Position numbers and translations under genes: made by a program. From contig NW_019775834.1 in NCBI RefSeq assembly GCF_001039355.2, positions 50,683-114,682 of the forward strand: 64,000 bases of DNA, in the 5' to 3' direction. Positions 36,283-51,000 of this stretch are shown piece by piece (position 1 is the stretch's first letter; each line of letters begins with the position of its first letter). The notes beneath the pieces were generated by a model. The model did not search any database and was not told the origin of the DNA. It saw only the letters and a program-made list of their open reading frames with translations. The DNA is from Lingula anatina. Lineage: Eukaryota > Brachiopoda > Lingulata > Lingulida > Lingulidae.

Positions 36283-37812
36283 AAATTTAAACCCAAACTT
36301 TTCACTCCTGGGTCTCATCTGTGCCCATCCACAATTCAATGTCCAAATTGGCTTTGAAAGGCGGTACTTCATAACACAGCAAGAAGTTACGAGGATACGA
36401 TTAGAGATTATTTAGCTAGGGGAGATTTATCATCAGCAATTTGATAGTAATGGCTATCGTGCAATGATTACGGTAACGCTGCTCTCACTGAATCAACAAG
36501 CAAGCTATCAAAGCATAATTTATGTTGTCCACTAGCCCTTTCATTGACTTGAGTCGAATTAATTACTAACGGTGAAACAGCTGAACAAAACAATCAGTTC
36601 GATTTTCATTTCGATCATTCAACTCATGAAAACTTGTAAATTAAGAGGTGAAAGTATGGAAAAGAAACGAAAAACATTTCCGAAATGCGATGGAGATAAT
36701 CCGGGATAAGTCAGATAAACAAGGAATTATATAGAAGGTCGTTATCTTTGCAAAGTTTAAAGGTGCATGCCGTATCTAAGTAAGGAAATTTAACAATGCC
36801 TGGTTCATTACGTAAATGACAGTGCACTGAAATTGAAAAAACACTCTAGTTGAACGGAATATTTTTCGTATAGTTTTGTTTTGTAATTCTTGCGACACCT
36901 TGTACCCGGCAGTACATTTGGTTTAGTAGTTTTTGCGAACTGAGAGAGCAAAACAAAATATCTTGCAGGGTGCAATAGTATGTTTACGTGGTATATTCTA
37001 TACGTATACGAAACTCAACGACGAGCGCACATTAAAAAAATTGCCTGCAGTTGTAATTAATTTGCTTTGCGTTCATGTTTAATAAGTTCTCCACAGCTTC
37101 AAAATTTATAGCGCAGTTATGATATACGAGTCTAATAGAGGATTGATATATAAGGTCGTAAATTTTCCAACATCAAATAAGTGTCCCTCCATTAATGAAA
37201 GGTCGTAACTAAATTATTTTTTCATTACACCCCAATTCTATTGCATAGATTTCGTGCCAATAACAGGAAGATAATACACGAATTTTTGAAAAGATCCGTT
37301 TATTTAATAAAGTGTATTCAATAAAGAGTAAATATCTAAATTAGGCAACCATTGCCACGGGCCCCATTCCAGACCGTCCTTTATAGAAAACTAGAAGAGA
37401 GGTTCCTATACTAATTTTAAACGCTTACGTGTAAGTTGCCCCAAAGTTTCAAATTTCATGAAAATAAATTCATTCAAAAGTGAATAATTATACAACTCCA
37501 TAAAAGAATCAGCACAATATCTAATATCATTATGTAAGATTTATATTGCAAAGGAATACTGGGTGGGTCCTAGATTAAACAGATTTCCTTACTGTCCCTT
37601 CTATGTGCCAAATTACACGGTTACACAGACACTGTAGAAACTAAATTCGCCCAAAATAAAAAGGTAAGTGCCCTGAACTATATATACCAGGAGTGGAAAA
37701 AGCCATCTTCTATTCATCTCATCCTTGTTATGGTCTTCATCCTAATTAATTACCTAGCTATTGATATTTGCGCGCATCTCATACCTGTCCACATTTTCAC
37801 CAGTCAACTTGT

Positions 37813-37882
<70 letters not shown>

Positions 37883-39567
37883 CAAGTCCACTCCTGAGTT
37901 GATTTAAAGATAATAAACATTATAACAGAATTGAATTGAATTGAATTGATAGAGGAAAATCTTACACAAGTCGTAAACCACACCCGAGAATAACAAAAAA
38001 TATACACATCACAGTCCAATATCTACCTTAACACAACAAATAAACGTGTTAATTCAACACTGCAACAATATTGTCAAAGTAAAATCAGTAAATATTTTAA
38101 TGATCATGTAACAAAAACCAAAAGACTGGTTGAAAAATAACAAACTATGATTAATGATATTTTATGTAACTTCCACACCTAACATTTCAATTGCAAAACA
38201 TTTCCATTACACACAATATATATAACTTTTTTCAGAACTGACATTTTAAAAACATTTTGGCAAAAGCTACTTTGGCATGTACCTGCAAGTGCTTTATCTA
38301 ATGGAGCAGTGCATCATTAACTTTGACTTATTTTTCTATTATTCTTTTTTTACAGTTTAAATGTAATATATTTAAGTTTCTAAGATGATAACATGTCTGA
38401 TAAGGATGAATGGATTTCACACAGAAGAGATCAATCAAGGCCAAAAATAATCAATTACTGATTGACCAGAAAAAAAAAAACACTACCAAAATAATAAAAT
38501 TAAATTGATAAATAAAATAATCAAAAGATATACAAAACAATAGCCTTGCACAACAAACTGATCACTTTTGAGAAATGTGTATATTCAGTCAAAATATATT
38601 CAGCAAATACACAATACAAAATATTTCATTTCTTACCAACACATACACATAGGTTATATTGAACCTATGAAACATGTTGTTTTTAATTCTGGAGCACAAT
38701 TCATGAAAAATTCTGAATCTCTGAAAATATCAGCAATCATAAAGGCTTTATCATACATTTCTGCTCTATTCTTAAACTGTATAAAATATACTCCCAGATA
38801 TTTCATGCAAATACTCCTACATAACATGGATAATAACCTAATCCTATAAAATAATATGCTGTATCCCTCTAAAATAGGATCCCAAAAATATTTTAATAGG
38901 GATTCTAAAAACCTTTATAAATAGAAATATAATATGCAACGGTCCTTTCTACAATGCAGTCCTCATAATTCTTATTTCCATTATATATCTTATCGAAGGG
39001 AGAACGAAAATTTTGATAAAAAATGTTTAATTAGTTTTGTTAATCCTGAATTCAGTCCTTACTGATACAAAATTTTAGTCTTCCAACCTTTATAAGTTCA
39101 CTCATCATTGGACTGAGAGACATTAATGAATATGCATATAAGAATTCATCATTATTAGCCCTGACTTCTATGTTGTTTACATTATTCAGATCTCATGAGA
39201 AAAAATATATATATATAAATGGACTTCAGCCCAAAACAATTCTAATTCTAGACAACAGCAACCCCACACCATAATGTCTTGATAAGTCTACGTGACAAGT
39301 CCTATTCTGAAATATTAAAATATAGAACATTTTAAGGCATCTTATAAGTCAATGATATTAATTTGTAATTGAAAGATCAATATTAATCTATCATAATAAA
39401 AACAAGAAACAAACATCTGTTGAAAACAAAAACACGTTGATTTTCATCTGCTTATTATCTTTACCAAATCAAATCAAAAAAAGATTATCAAATTGTGAGA
39501 ATTCAAAGCGAACAGAAACACTACTTCCCTGCAGTACACACACACAGTTTATACTCACCAATACAAA
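36283..39567. other. Non-coding stretch, 3' flank of the TMEM272-like gene
   Basis: It is very AT-rich, with no coding-like frame. It includes a (TA)n microsatellite at 37817-37880. A donor-like GGTGAGTAT (minus strand) lies about 10 bp after the TMEM272-like stop, so the 3' UTR may be spliced into this region. Confidence 0.5.
37817..37880. repeat. (TA)n microsatellite
   Basis: About 32 uninterrupted TA units. Confidence 0.95.
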
Positions 39568-42361
39568 TTAATCCTTGCCACCACAGCAAGCAGCAATAAT
39601 GCCGCAGCAGCACATGAAGAAGCAGATGCACCCGACCAGGATGTACGAGGACGTGGTGAGCCAGAATGCGTACAGATACAGAGTGGGTTGACAGTAGTTG
39701 GGATTGGCAACCATGGCAGCTGTGGGGACTGGTGTCACAGTAGTGTTGACAGGGCCAGGGATCATCTCATTTGGTGACCAAGTCCTATGCACACTGTAGA
39801 TCCAATAATTGCCTGGAAAACAGTGATACAGAGCATTGTTGTTTTGTTAGTAAAGAACATGTATGAATTTTAAATGCTATAATTGTAGAGTCTGGGGCAG
39901 CTGGTGAGAGTGGTTCAGATTTAACTTTATGCTGAGGGAATATCCTCTTTTTTATGTTTCTGTTCCATCCCCCCCCTCCCCTTCTTGCCACCTTCAATCA
40001 AAGTGGTTAGACTTTACAAAGCAATGTCATTTCATGTATACCATATACATTTCTCAAGTCACATTTGTCGAACCTTGTCTCATGAGAAGAAAGAACCCAA
40101 AGGAATACAAATTGCCAAAAACCTTAGTTTTGGCAATCATGTTCTAATTTCATGGGACATTGTATTGTTATGTCAATTGCATCATGTTAAAAAAATGTCC
40201 CTCACCTGTCGCATTACATATACCAGATTTCATATGCTAACTGAGCTCAATGAAACATTCCAACTGGCTACTAAATAAGTTGGTGTGGTATTCTTACACT
40301 ACTTTCAACTCAAAATAACCTGAACATATAAAAAGAGTCATTTTTATCAACAAGTGTCACTTATACCCCCTTGACACTGGACGGCGTCCTTTCTGCGACC
40401 ATGAAATTTGGCATTGCTGTGGACTTAATAAGGAGGCACGAGCATTGATTTTGTATCAGAATGAATGCTCAATGATCGGCCAGTTGTCGGCACGTAAAGT
40501 ATTATAATTTTTTAACTCTCAAATGGGGCCGTACTGCTGGACGCAGAAAGGACGCCATCCAGTGTAAAGGGGGCTTTACCTGCTATGAACCAGGCACAAA
40601 GAAAACAGCCAAGCAAGCCATCAAATGGGTTTGTCTTGGCATTCTCATCGGTTTTGTCCTCCTTTTGATTGCGTGCACGTTGTCCAAAGCTGCTGAGATT
40701 TTTAATGATACCAAACACTCCTCCCACTATGAGATAAATAGGGATGAACCTTTGTATGGGGCACTGGTACAAGTATACTGATCCTAGAAGTTGAATGATA
40801 ATAAAGAATGAGAAAAAAAACTCATTCTTTTTATATTTATACCAAATTATTAGATTAATTGGGGGGGGGGGGGGGGGGAAGACAACTTTGTTAATGCTCA
40901 GAGAAAATAAAAATTAGAGTTCATGATAATACCAAATGAATTTAGGTATGAGTATAAGATTTTAATGTAATAAACACCACGTGCAGCAGAAAAAAGACTG
41001 AACGAATCTTTACATATTTTAGTACTTTTATATTAGCAATCTCACAATAGGCCAAAGTTCTGAAAGAAGGGGGGAAAACAAGATAATTTAAATATCAAAA
41101 TAATCAAATTAGAAATTCTCTCTTATATCATCTATGAAACATGTACAACTTTAAAATTTTGTAACAAAATATATCTATTAACCCATTTATCTTGTATGGA
41201 CAAAAGGACTTACCCATGGCTATCATTGATATAGGAATAGCAAGAATCAGACCTATACAGATGGTGCAGCCAACTAAAATACAACAATATACGCATTTTA
41301 CTGTTATTATTATTATTATTATTATTATTACACAATGTCATCACTGTCATGTGCAATAACTGAAAAACTTAGTTTCTTTCTTACTAAAGAAAACTTTCTA
41401 TAGGGACATTACACATTCTGTAGATGAAAACAGCTCTTAAATGATTTTTTATCAAATAAATGTACAGTAAGTGACATTTGTATCAGACCAGACAATTTCT
41501 ACATTTCAGAGATTAAAAACACAGTGAAGTCATTCTGATTCATCACATTCACCATCAATTTTCTTTTGAAGTGTCACAGTCGTACCAGTCTAAATGTATG
41601 TTGTTAAATCTCTATATGGACTCAAAAAATAAAATTCTATATTGATATCTCAAACCTGTTATTTATGTTCACATTAAGACTAAATCACAGAAATCTAACA
41701 ACTTACTTGTTCCTAAAAGAATGACAATGAATTTTTTGAAGAAGTCCACAAATCCTGAAGACTCCTGTTTTAATGACTTGACCCTACCATAAAGAGAATC
41801 ATATGAAGGAGGAGGAGCTGAAATGAAAGCCAAAGCAATATCATGAATATTATGTATTCAATATAAAGCTGACAGACTTTCATATACGTGATTAGCATGA
41901 AGTTGTATGCTTACAACAAGCTCAAATTTGAGTGGGAATATTTTCATATTGAAATGAAAATTTTATCAAAATCTGAAATATTTTAATTACCAATAAAAAA
42001 AAAAAAAAAGATCTCATATTCATTATGCATATGGTGCTGAAGGAATTTTTTTAAAAATTCTTTTCTATGTACCACTTTCTACTCCTATTCTCTCTCTCTC
42101 TTTTGTTCATAACTTGATCTTGTATACACATAAACACTACATTTCACACTGTGTACATGGTGACATTACCCATTGTGTCTCCTTGTTCCACATATGAGGG
42201 TGGGGCTGCAGCTCCAGAGCCATAGTTGTATGGAGGTGGTGGGGACTCAACTGTCCTTTCTGCCTCCTATCAACAGCAATTTAACAGTTAACAGTTGAAA
42301 GTTGTCATCTTATCTTCTTCAACTGAACATTAGTCTAATTCATAAGAAGTGTATACACGTA

Positions 42362-42406
<45 letters not shown>

Positions 42407-45400
42407 TCCCTCTCAGATTCTGCTTACTCAATCATACTAAATGTTGTCACCTGACACTGAGCTATTGTCTTCTTGGTATCGGTAGCTAAGTAAGGACTTA
42501 ACCTATAATACCTCATGCTGACAAAATACCTTACAGGATTACAAAGGAAATTTAGAAGTTCATATTCAGTAAATTTTTCTGAAGCTGTATTCTTTCAAAT
42601 GCCAAACTACTGTACCCAGTATTAAGACTCCTTTCCTTACATATGCCTAATCTAATCAGAAAGAGAGAAAAATATTACTTATGATAAATGACAGAAATGT
42701 GAACTATGAATCAGACATAATAGTATTGTAATGGTCATTTAACACAAAGTTGTGGAAATATTTTTCTTTTAATAGTCAAGATTTCATCATAACATCTCCA
42801 GATTATGATCTTTGTGTGACGCCACAGTAATGAACTAGTTATCACAAAACAGAGTCACAGAAGGTCCCAGGTCAGCATTTCCCTCAAATATCCCTTATCT
42901 AATCACTAAAAAAGCCACAGCATTAGATATGTGATATACAATGCAATTTTCTCCTCATCATGGCAGCATGTTTGATTATTAATCCATCAGCTGCTTATCA
43001 CATCTCCTCTGCTTTAAACAACCAAGCACCTGCTTCATATCACACAGTATAACATCAAAGACAAAATCTGTGCATATCAGCCATTCATAATAGAGGACTG
43101 ATCAATATTTCACCTCTGTAGATTTTATATTGCTAAATGATTTCCATGTATACATACCACATGAAGATCTGTGTGCTAGTATGCAACGTAGACACATCTG
43201 TGCACTAGTAACTGCATGCTTGTATTTGGGAGGAAATGTGTGTGTGTGTGTGTGTGTATGCACATGCAGGCTCTTAACCAACAATTTTAAAAGGGGGGGG
43301 AGAGGAGTCTTTTTCTGAAAAAGTGGACCTCATGCCATGAAACCGTGTACCGAGTACTAGTATGCTCAAATTTTACCCAGGGTGGACCTTTTCCTGGCAA
43401 AAAAGGCAGTTCTTTCAACCCCCCCCCCCCTCCCCCCTCCTGAGACAATATATATTCAATGTGAGAATTCAATAATGGACCATGAAGAATGCATCCTGAA
43501 CAGAGGAAGAAAAAACATAATGATAATCATGGCCGAATGTCTTTTTAATGTAGATAAATGTGTACAGGCCATGATTCTGTATGCATATATGATCAATACA
43601 GTTGACTGATGCACAGCAAAAGGCAATATTTAATGGAACTTGTTGCTGCTGTTACTAATATACATGTAAACAGTCCAGACTGAGTTAAGCTGAGTAGATC
43701 TTACATAAGCCAAAGTGTGTACAAAGGTGTGACCAGTAAGAATGTGCACTGTGTCCAAGGAGATTTAAATACCAATCAATGGGGTTGACTGCTTAAACAA
43801 TTGCATTAATGGTCTGAGCAATCCCTTTACTGCTGACGGTGAAAGAGACTGTAGAAATGGACCCATGTGTGCATCAATAACGCAAATATTATAAACCTTA
43901 TATGTATTTAGTATATTGTGCAGGTAAATATAGATGTATAGAAAGTGACAATCAACCAGCTAACTCTTCATACGGGACATATATAAAGATATAAAACAGG
44001 TCACAAAGGCATTCATATATTCAAACACAAGTTATATCTTAAAACGTTTCATACAGCCTCCATATCATGTACCACAGAGAGAGAGCACTTTGACCAAACA
44101 ATATGTGGGTGTGGTCAACTTCGCCATGGCACTGGGCTTAACACACACTGACTCTGGCCGCATTCAGATAAGTGGACTAACTAGAAGTCCGCCAGTCAAA
44201 TATGACCGACCCACTAGAATACTTCCCCACAGAGAATCTATTCAGTGTCCATTAGCAAATTTGACAACAAGCTTTTTAGTGTGTGTGTGTGTGTGTGTGT
44301 GGAGGGGGGGGGGGGGCAGACTAGTTAGTCCATTGTTCTGAATGTGGCCTCTGAGTATTGGTCAGGATGTCAACTACAGGTAAAGGGAATGGTTTTTAAT
44401 GCTTTTACAAAACAGACTTTCATTTAATCTGAGTCAGCCATGAATGACATTTTTTTTTAGTCAAACAGAAGATACACATGTCACTGGGATATTACATCAC
44501 TTGAAATTTTATCTTTTTTTTTTTACTTTTAATTATTATTCTTATCACATTTTGTCTCAATGTTCACATTCATGTTATTGTTGAAGCCTAATTTGTGTTG
44601 GAGCATTTTCTATGGTCTAAATTCTCCTCTTTAGAGAATGCTTTTCCATGCCATGCAAATAGATCTGATACAATGCTTTTATGTAAAAATGTCACCTGCA
44701 TTCAGAATATTTCATTAACCTGTCATCAGACTCATCTCAATTATATTACAAATAGGTAATCCTTTCAGTATGTAATGAATCCATTACTACCATACCATCA
44801 TGTAATTACTAGTGCACCTACATTAAACTACACTTTGAATAATGCTATGCACACCAAAAACACTGTATCAAGAATAATTTTACAATAAATCAAATGAATT
44901 AGACGGACAACACTGAGAGTGCAAAATAACAGAAAAAGAAAACACTCAAGAAAAAGTGAACAAAAAAAGCAAACACTGTTACTCCAGTCAAAGCAACATC
45001 TAAATATCTAAAAATTAGACAGAACTCAGAATAAACGCACAACATTTTCACTGCACTGGATAAAACTGCAGGTGATCAAAACCACATATTTAAATATTTT
45101 AAAGGCAAAAAATCTATCTTATATATACATGGCTGGTATTTTGCTATCATTGCTAACAAACTGAAATGACAGGACCAATAAACTGTACTTGTGACAACAT
45201 GGACCTGCAGCTATAGCAGGATTGTATATATATTGTTAAACATAAAGTTTGATGTTTTCTAAAAACGACAAACCCAAGAAGAGTCAAAAATTATGTACTA
45301 GTAATCTTTCATGTAATACATGCGTATTTGTTCAAATATCTTTAAAATTGATTACTGTAGATGTCATTTTTGAATTTAGAAGAAAAATCACTCAACAAAA

Positions 45401-48032
45401 GCATAATTGTTTAAACAATTATTTTTCAGTCATTTTTTCTTCTTTCTCCTTCTATATCATGTTTATTTTCTCTTTTTTTTTTACTATTTTTTTTTCTTTT
45501 TTTCTATATTTTGGCAATCTGATATAATTTTGACCCTCCTTTAATTCACACATCATAAAAATCAGAACAAAATCATAAAACTATTAAGTCACTCATCTTC
45601 TCTTACCTGAATCTGACCTGATACAGTAGCAAGAGAAGCCTCCTAAAATTGCCCATATAATAAATAATCAAGAGGTTTATGTCAGTAAATACCATGATTA
45701 TTTTTTATAGATTTTAAGGTTAAACTGATGCTGCCAAAGGTTAATTTATTAGGATGTTTTAAAACAGATTCAAATGATTTAATTAGCTTAGCCAAAAGCA
45801 GTTAAAAAGAGAAAAAAAATTGCCATTTTCTTATGGACTTGAAATAACTTTGGAAATTCCTGAATAATTTAGGCACTGCAATAAGCCTAAAGACAGACAC
45901 AATTTGTCCTCTTATTTCACTTTCAGGAACCATGTTTAAAGGACCACATAGGATTTCTCTACTAGCAATTTGTCTTATCGCAATTAACAACATTTAATAA
46001 CATTAAATATCTTATATATTTTAATTGGGTTCTTTAACACTCAGATTCTGTCTCTAAGCATGATTGGCATATATGCACACTTGCTCATACACAGTCATCT
46101 GCGAGTTGAAAAAGAGATACTAGTGACTAATTTCACTCAGGTTCAGCAAAGAAGTATTTCACTTAGAATCAGCAACATAGAAAATATTATTAAAAATTAG
46201 TATATCTATATATTACTCTACTTTAATAATATTAAAATGTTAATATAGTGTGGGTTAATATAGTGTACAAGTTTTCTTGGTAGGCTGAGGTGCAAATGTA
46301 TAATTTTGGACTATTGCGTGCTTTAAAAATATTGAACACTAGTGTTAGTTAACAATTTGAAACAGCTTTTGTAGGTCCTAAAAAAATGAAATATTGCTGT
46401 TTGGTATGAACATACCCCAGAAATTGTGACCGAACAAAATTCTCCAATTTTCCCCCGATTTGAGGAAATCTGATCTTTCTCTGATGGGAAAAAAAAAGGG
46501 GGGGGGAGTCATTTTCCAGAATTTTGCCCATTTCTAGGTATTGTTGGAGAACCTGTATATACTTGGGTGTGGTTCATTTTTCATATTCTTTTTTTTACAA
46601 ATTTCTACATACAGTACTTCTGAAGCATACTAAGAGTACACTACTATTACATATCATAATCTAAATCTAATCGAGGTCGTTGTAGGGGAGTATTTATATC
46701 TGGTCTAATCAGTACTTATAAGCAGTATGCCCCCTAAACCTTTATACATAAGGCTACATTCACAACAGCGGACTAACAGATCCCTGTATCAAATATGTCT
46801 GACCCACTTAAATGCTTGTCGTANTCTCATATTCATTATGCATATGGTGCTGAAGGAATTTTTTAAAAAATTCTTTTCTATGTACCACTTTCTACTCCTA
46901 TTCTCTCTCTCTCTTTTGTTCATAACTTGATCTTGTATACACATAAACACTACATTTCACACCGTGTACATGGTGACATTACCCATTGTGTCTCCTTGTT
47001 CCACATATGAGGGTGGGGCTGCAGCTCCAGAGCCATAGTTGTATGGAGGTGGTGGGGACTCAACTGTCCTTTCTGCCTCCTATCAACAGCAATTTAACAG
47101 TTAACAGTTGAAAGTTGTCATCTTTCTTCAAGTGAACATTAGTCTAATTCATAAGAAAAGTGTATACACCTACAAGTGTGATTGTGTGTGTGTGTGTGAT
47201 CCCTCTCAGATTCTGCTTACTCAATCATACTAAATGTTGTCACCTGACACTGAGCTATTGTCTTCTTGGTACCGGTAGCTAAGTAAGGACTTAACCTATA
47301 ATACCTCATGCTGACAAAATACCTTACAGGATTACAGAAGAAATTTAGAAGTTCATATTCAGTAAATTTTTCTGAAGCTGTATTCTTTCAAATGCCAAAC
47401 TACTGTACCCAGTATTAAGACTCCTTTCCTTACATATGCCTAATCTAATCAGAAAGAGAGAAAAATATTACTTATAATAAATGACAGAAATGTGAACTAT
47501 GAATCAGACATAATAGTATTGTTATGGTCATTTAACACAAAGTTGTGGAAATATTTTTCTTTTAATAGTCAAGATTTCATCATAACAGCTCCAGATTATG
47601 ATCTTTGTGTGACGCCACAGTAATGAACTAGTTATCACAAAACAGAGTCACAGAAGGAACCAGGTCAACATTTACCTCAATATCCCTTATCTAATCACTA
47701 AAAAAGCCACAGCATTAGATATGTGATATACAATGCAATTTTCTCCTCATCATGGCAGCATGTTTGATTATTAATCCATCAGCTGCTTATCACATCTCCT
47801 CTGCTTTAAACAACCAAGCACCTGCGTCATATCACACAGTATAACATCAAAGACAAAATCAGTGCATATCAGCCATTCATAATAGGGGGCTGATCAATAT
47901 TTCACCTCTGTAGATTTTGTATTGCTAAATGATTTCCATGTATACGTACCACATGAAGATCTGTGTGCTAGTATGCAACGTAGACACATCCGTGCACTAG
48001 TAACTGCATGCTTGTATTGGGAGGAAATGTGC

Positions 48033-48078
<46 letters not shown>

Positions 48079-51000
48079 ATGCACGTGCAGGCTCTTAACC
48101 AACAATTTTAAAAGGGGGGGAGAGGAGTCTTTTTCTGAAAAAGTGGACCTCATGCCATGAAACCATGTACCGAGTACTAGTATGCTCAAATTTTACCCAG
48201 GGTGGACCTTTTCCTGGCAAAAAAGGCAGTTCTTTCAAACCCCCACCCTCCCGAGACAATATATTTAATGTGAAAATTCAGAACAGAGGAAGAAAAAACC
48301 ACAGTGATAATTATGGCCGAATGTCTTTTTAATGTAGATAAATGTGTACAGGCCATGATTCTGTATGCATATATGATCAATACAGTTGACAGATGCACAG
48401 CATAAGGCAGTATTTAATGGAACTTGTTGCTGCTGTTACTAATATACATGTAAACAGCCCAGACTGAGTTAATCCGAGTAGATCTTAAGCCAAAGTGTGT
48501 ACAAAGGTGTGACCAGTAAGAATGTGCACTGTGTCCAAGGAGATTTAAATACCAATCAATGGGGCTGACTGCTTAAACATTGCATTAATGGTCTGAGTAA
48601 TCACTTTACTGCTGAAGGTGAAAGAGACTATAGAAATGGACCCATGTGTGCATCAATAATACAGATATTATAGACCGTATATGTATTTTGTATATTGTGC
48701 AGGTAAATATAGATGTATAGAAAGGGCAATCAACCAGCTACCCAGCTGACATACGAAGATATTAAGCAGGTCACAAACGAAAGGCATTCATATATCTTAG
48801 ACCATTATTCAAACACATGTGTTTTCAAGTTATATCTTTAAACCTGTCATATAGCTTCAACACAATATATCACAGAAAGAGAGCACTTTGACCAAACAAT
48901 CAGTGGGTGTGGTCAACTTAGCCTTGACATAAATTTCTTTTTAATCAAACAAAAGATACACTGGGATATTACATCTCTTGAAATTTTATCTTTTTTTTTT
49001 TACTTTTAAATTTTATTCTTATCACATTTTGTCTCAATGTTCAGATTCAAGTTATTGTTGAACCCTAATTTGCGTTGGAGCATTTTCTAAGGTCTAAATT
49101 CTCCTCTTTTTCGTGCGACCACTTAGAGAATGTTTTCCATGCCATGCAAATAAATCTGATACAATGCTTTTATGTAAAAATGTCACCTGCATTCAGAATA
49201 TTTTATTAACTTGTCATCAGACTCATCTCAATTATATTACAAACAGGTGACTCTGACTCAAAGGGCTAACTTCACCACCATGTAGATTGAATCTAGAGTG
49301 AGACCTCACAGATTTTGAAACAAGTTTGAAAGTTTTACTACGGTCACCTAGACAAAACTACATTTAATCCTTTCAGTAGGTAATGAACCCATTACTACCA
49401 TACCATCATGTAATTGGTGCACCTTGACCTACATTAAACTGCACTTAGAATAATGCTATGCACACCAAAAACACTGTATCAAGAATAATGTTACAATAAA
49501 ATAAATGAATTAAATGGACAACACTGAGAGTGCAAAATAACAGAAAAAGAAAACACTCAAGAAAAAGTGAACAAAAAAAAACAAACATTGTTACTCCAGT
49601 CAAAGCAACTTCTTAATATTTAAAAATTAGACAGAACTCAGAATAAACACACAACACTTTAAATGCACTGGATAAAACTGCAGGTGATCAAAACCACATT
49701 TAAATAATTTAAAGGCAAAAAATCTACTAGTATCTTATATGACTGGTATTTTGCTATAATTGCAAACAAACTGAAATGACAGGATCAATAAACTGTACTT
49801 GTGACAACATGGACCTGCAGGTATAGCAAGACTGTATATTGGAAAACATAAAGTTTGATGTTTTCTAAAAATGACAAACCTAGCTAGGCTAAGAAGAGTC
49901 AAAAATTATGTAATCTTGTATGTAATACATGCATATTTGTTGAAACATCTTTAAAAATGATTACTGCATCATTCTTGAATTTAGAAAAAAAAAAAAAAAC
50001 TCTTAACAAAAGCATAAATTGTTTAAACAATTTTTCAGTCATTTTTCTTCTTTCTCCTTCTATATCATGTTTATTTTGTCTTAAATTCTTTATAGTATTT
50101 TTTTTCTTTTATATATTTTGGCAATCTGATATAATTTTGACCCTCCTTTACTTCACACATCATAAAAATCAGAAAAAAAATCATAAAACTATTAAGTCAC
50201 TCATCTTCTCTTACCTGAATCTGACCTGATACAGTAGCAAGAGAAGCCTCCTAAAATTGCCCATACAAATAGTCAAAAGGTTTGTGTCAGTAAAAGTGAT
50301 TATTATTTTAAGATTTTAGGGTTAAACTGATACTGCTAAAGGGTAATATATTACAATGTTGTAAAACAGATTCAAATGATTTAATTAGCTTAGCCAAAGC
50401 AGTTAAAAAAAAAAAAAGAGAGAGAGAGAGCAAAAATTTTGCCATTTTCTTATGGACTTGAAATAACTTTGGAAATTCCTGAATTATTTAGGCACTGCAA
50501 TAAGCCTAAACACAGACACAATTTGTCCTCCTATTTGACTTTCAGGAACCATGTTTAAAGGACCACATGAGATTTCTCTACTAGCAATTTGTCTTATTGC
50601 AATTAACAACATAAAATATCTTATATATTTTAATTGGGTTCCTTAATGCTCAGCTTCTGTCTCCAAGCACATGGTTGGCATATATGCACACTTGCTCATA
50701 CACTGTTATCTGCGAGTTGAGAAATAGATACTAGTAACTTATTTCACTCAGGTTCAGCAAAGAAGTATTTCACTTAGAATCAGCAACATATAATTTAATA
50801 TCATTAAAAATTAGTATATCTATATATTACTCTACTTTAATAAAATTAAAATGTTAATATAGTGTGGGTTAATACAGTGTACAAGTTTTCTTGGTAGGCT
50901 GAGGTGCAAATGTATAATTTTGGACTATTGCTTTGTTTAAAAATATTGAATACTAACAATTTGAAACAGCTTTTGTAGGTCCTAAAAAATGAACTATTGC

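Larger units (their letters stand above)
42012..46823. repeat. Direct duplication, unit A (right end of a contig)
   Basis: It matches 46825-51406 from TCTCATATTCATTATGCATA onward with scattered substitutions and indels. It contains one copy each of two TMEM272-like exons (42170-42266, 45607-45642). It stops at the single N, in the middle of a MITE. It has an extra element at 44156-44349 that unit B lacks. Confidence 0.93.

Noticed and set aside
35563-36372. Open frames across the 632-N gap
   Set aside because: Artefact of the gap and the neighbouring T run.
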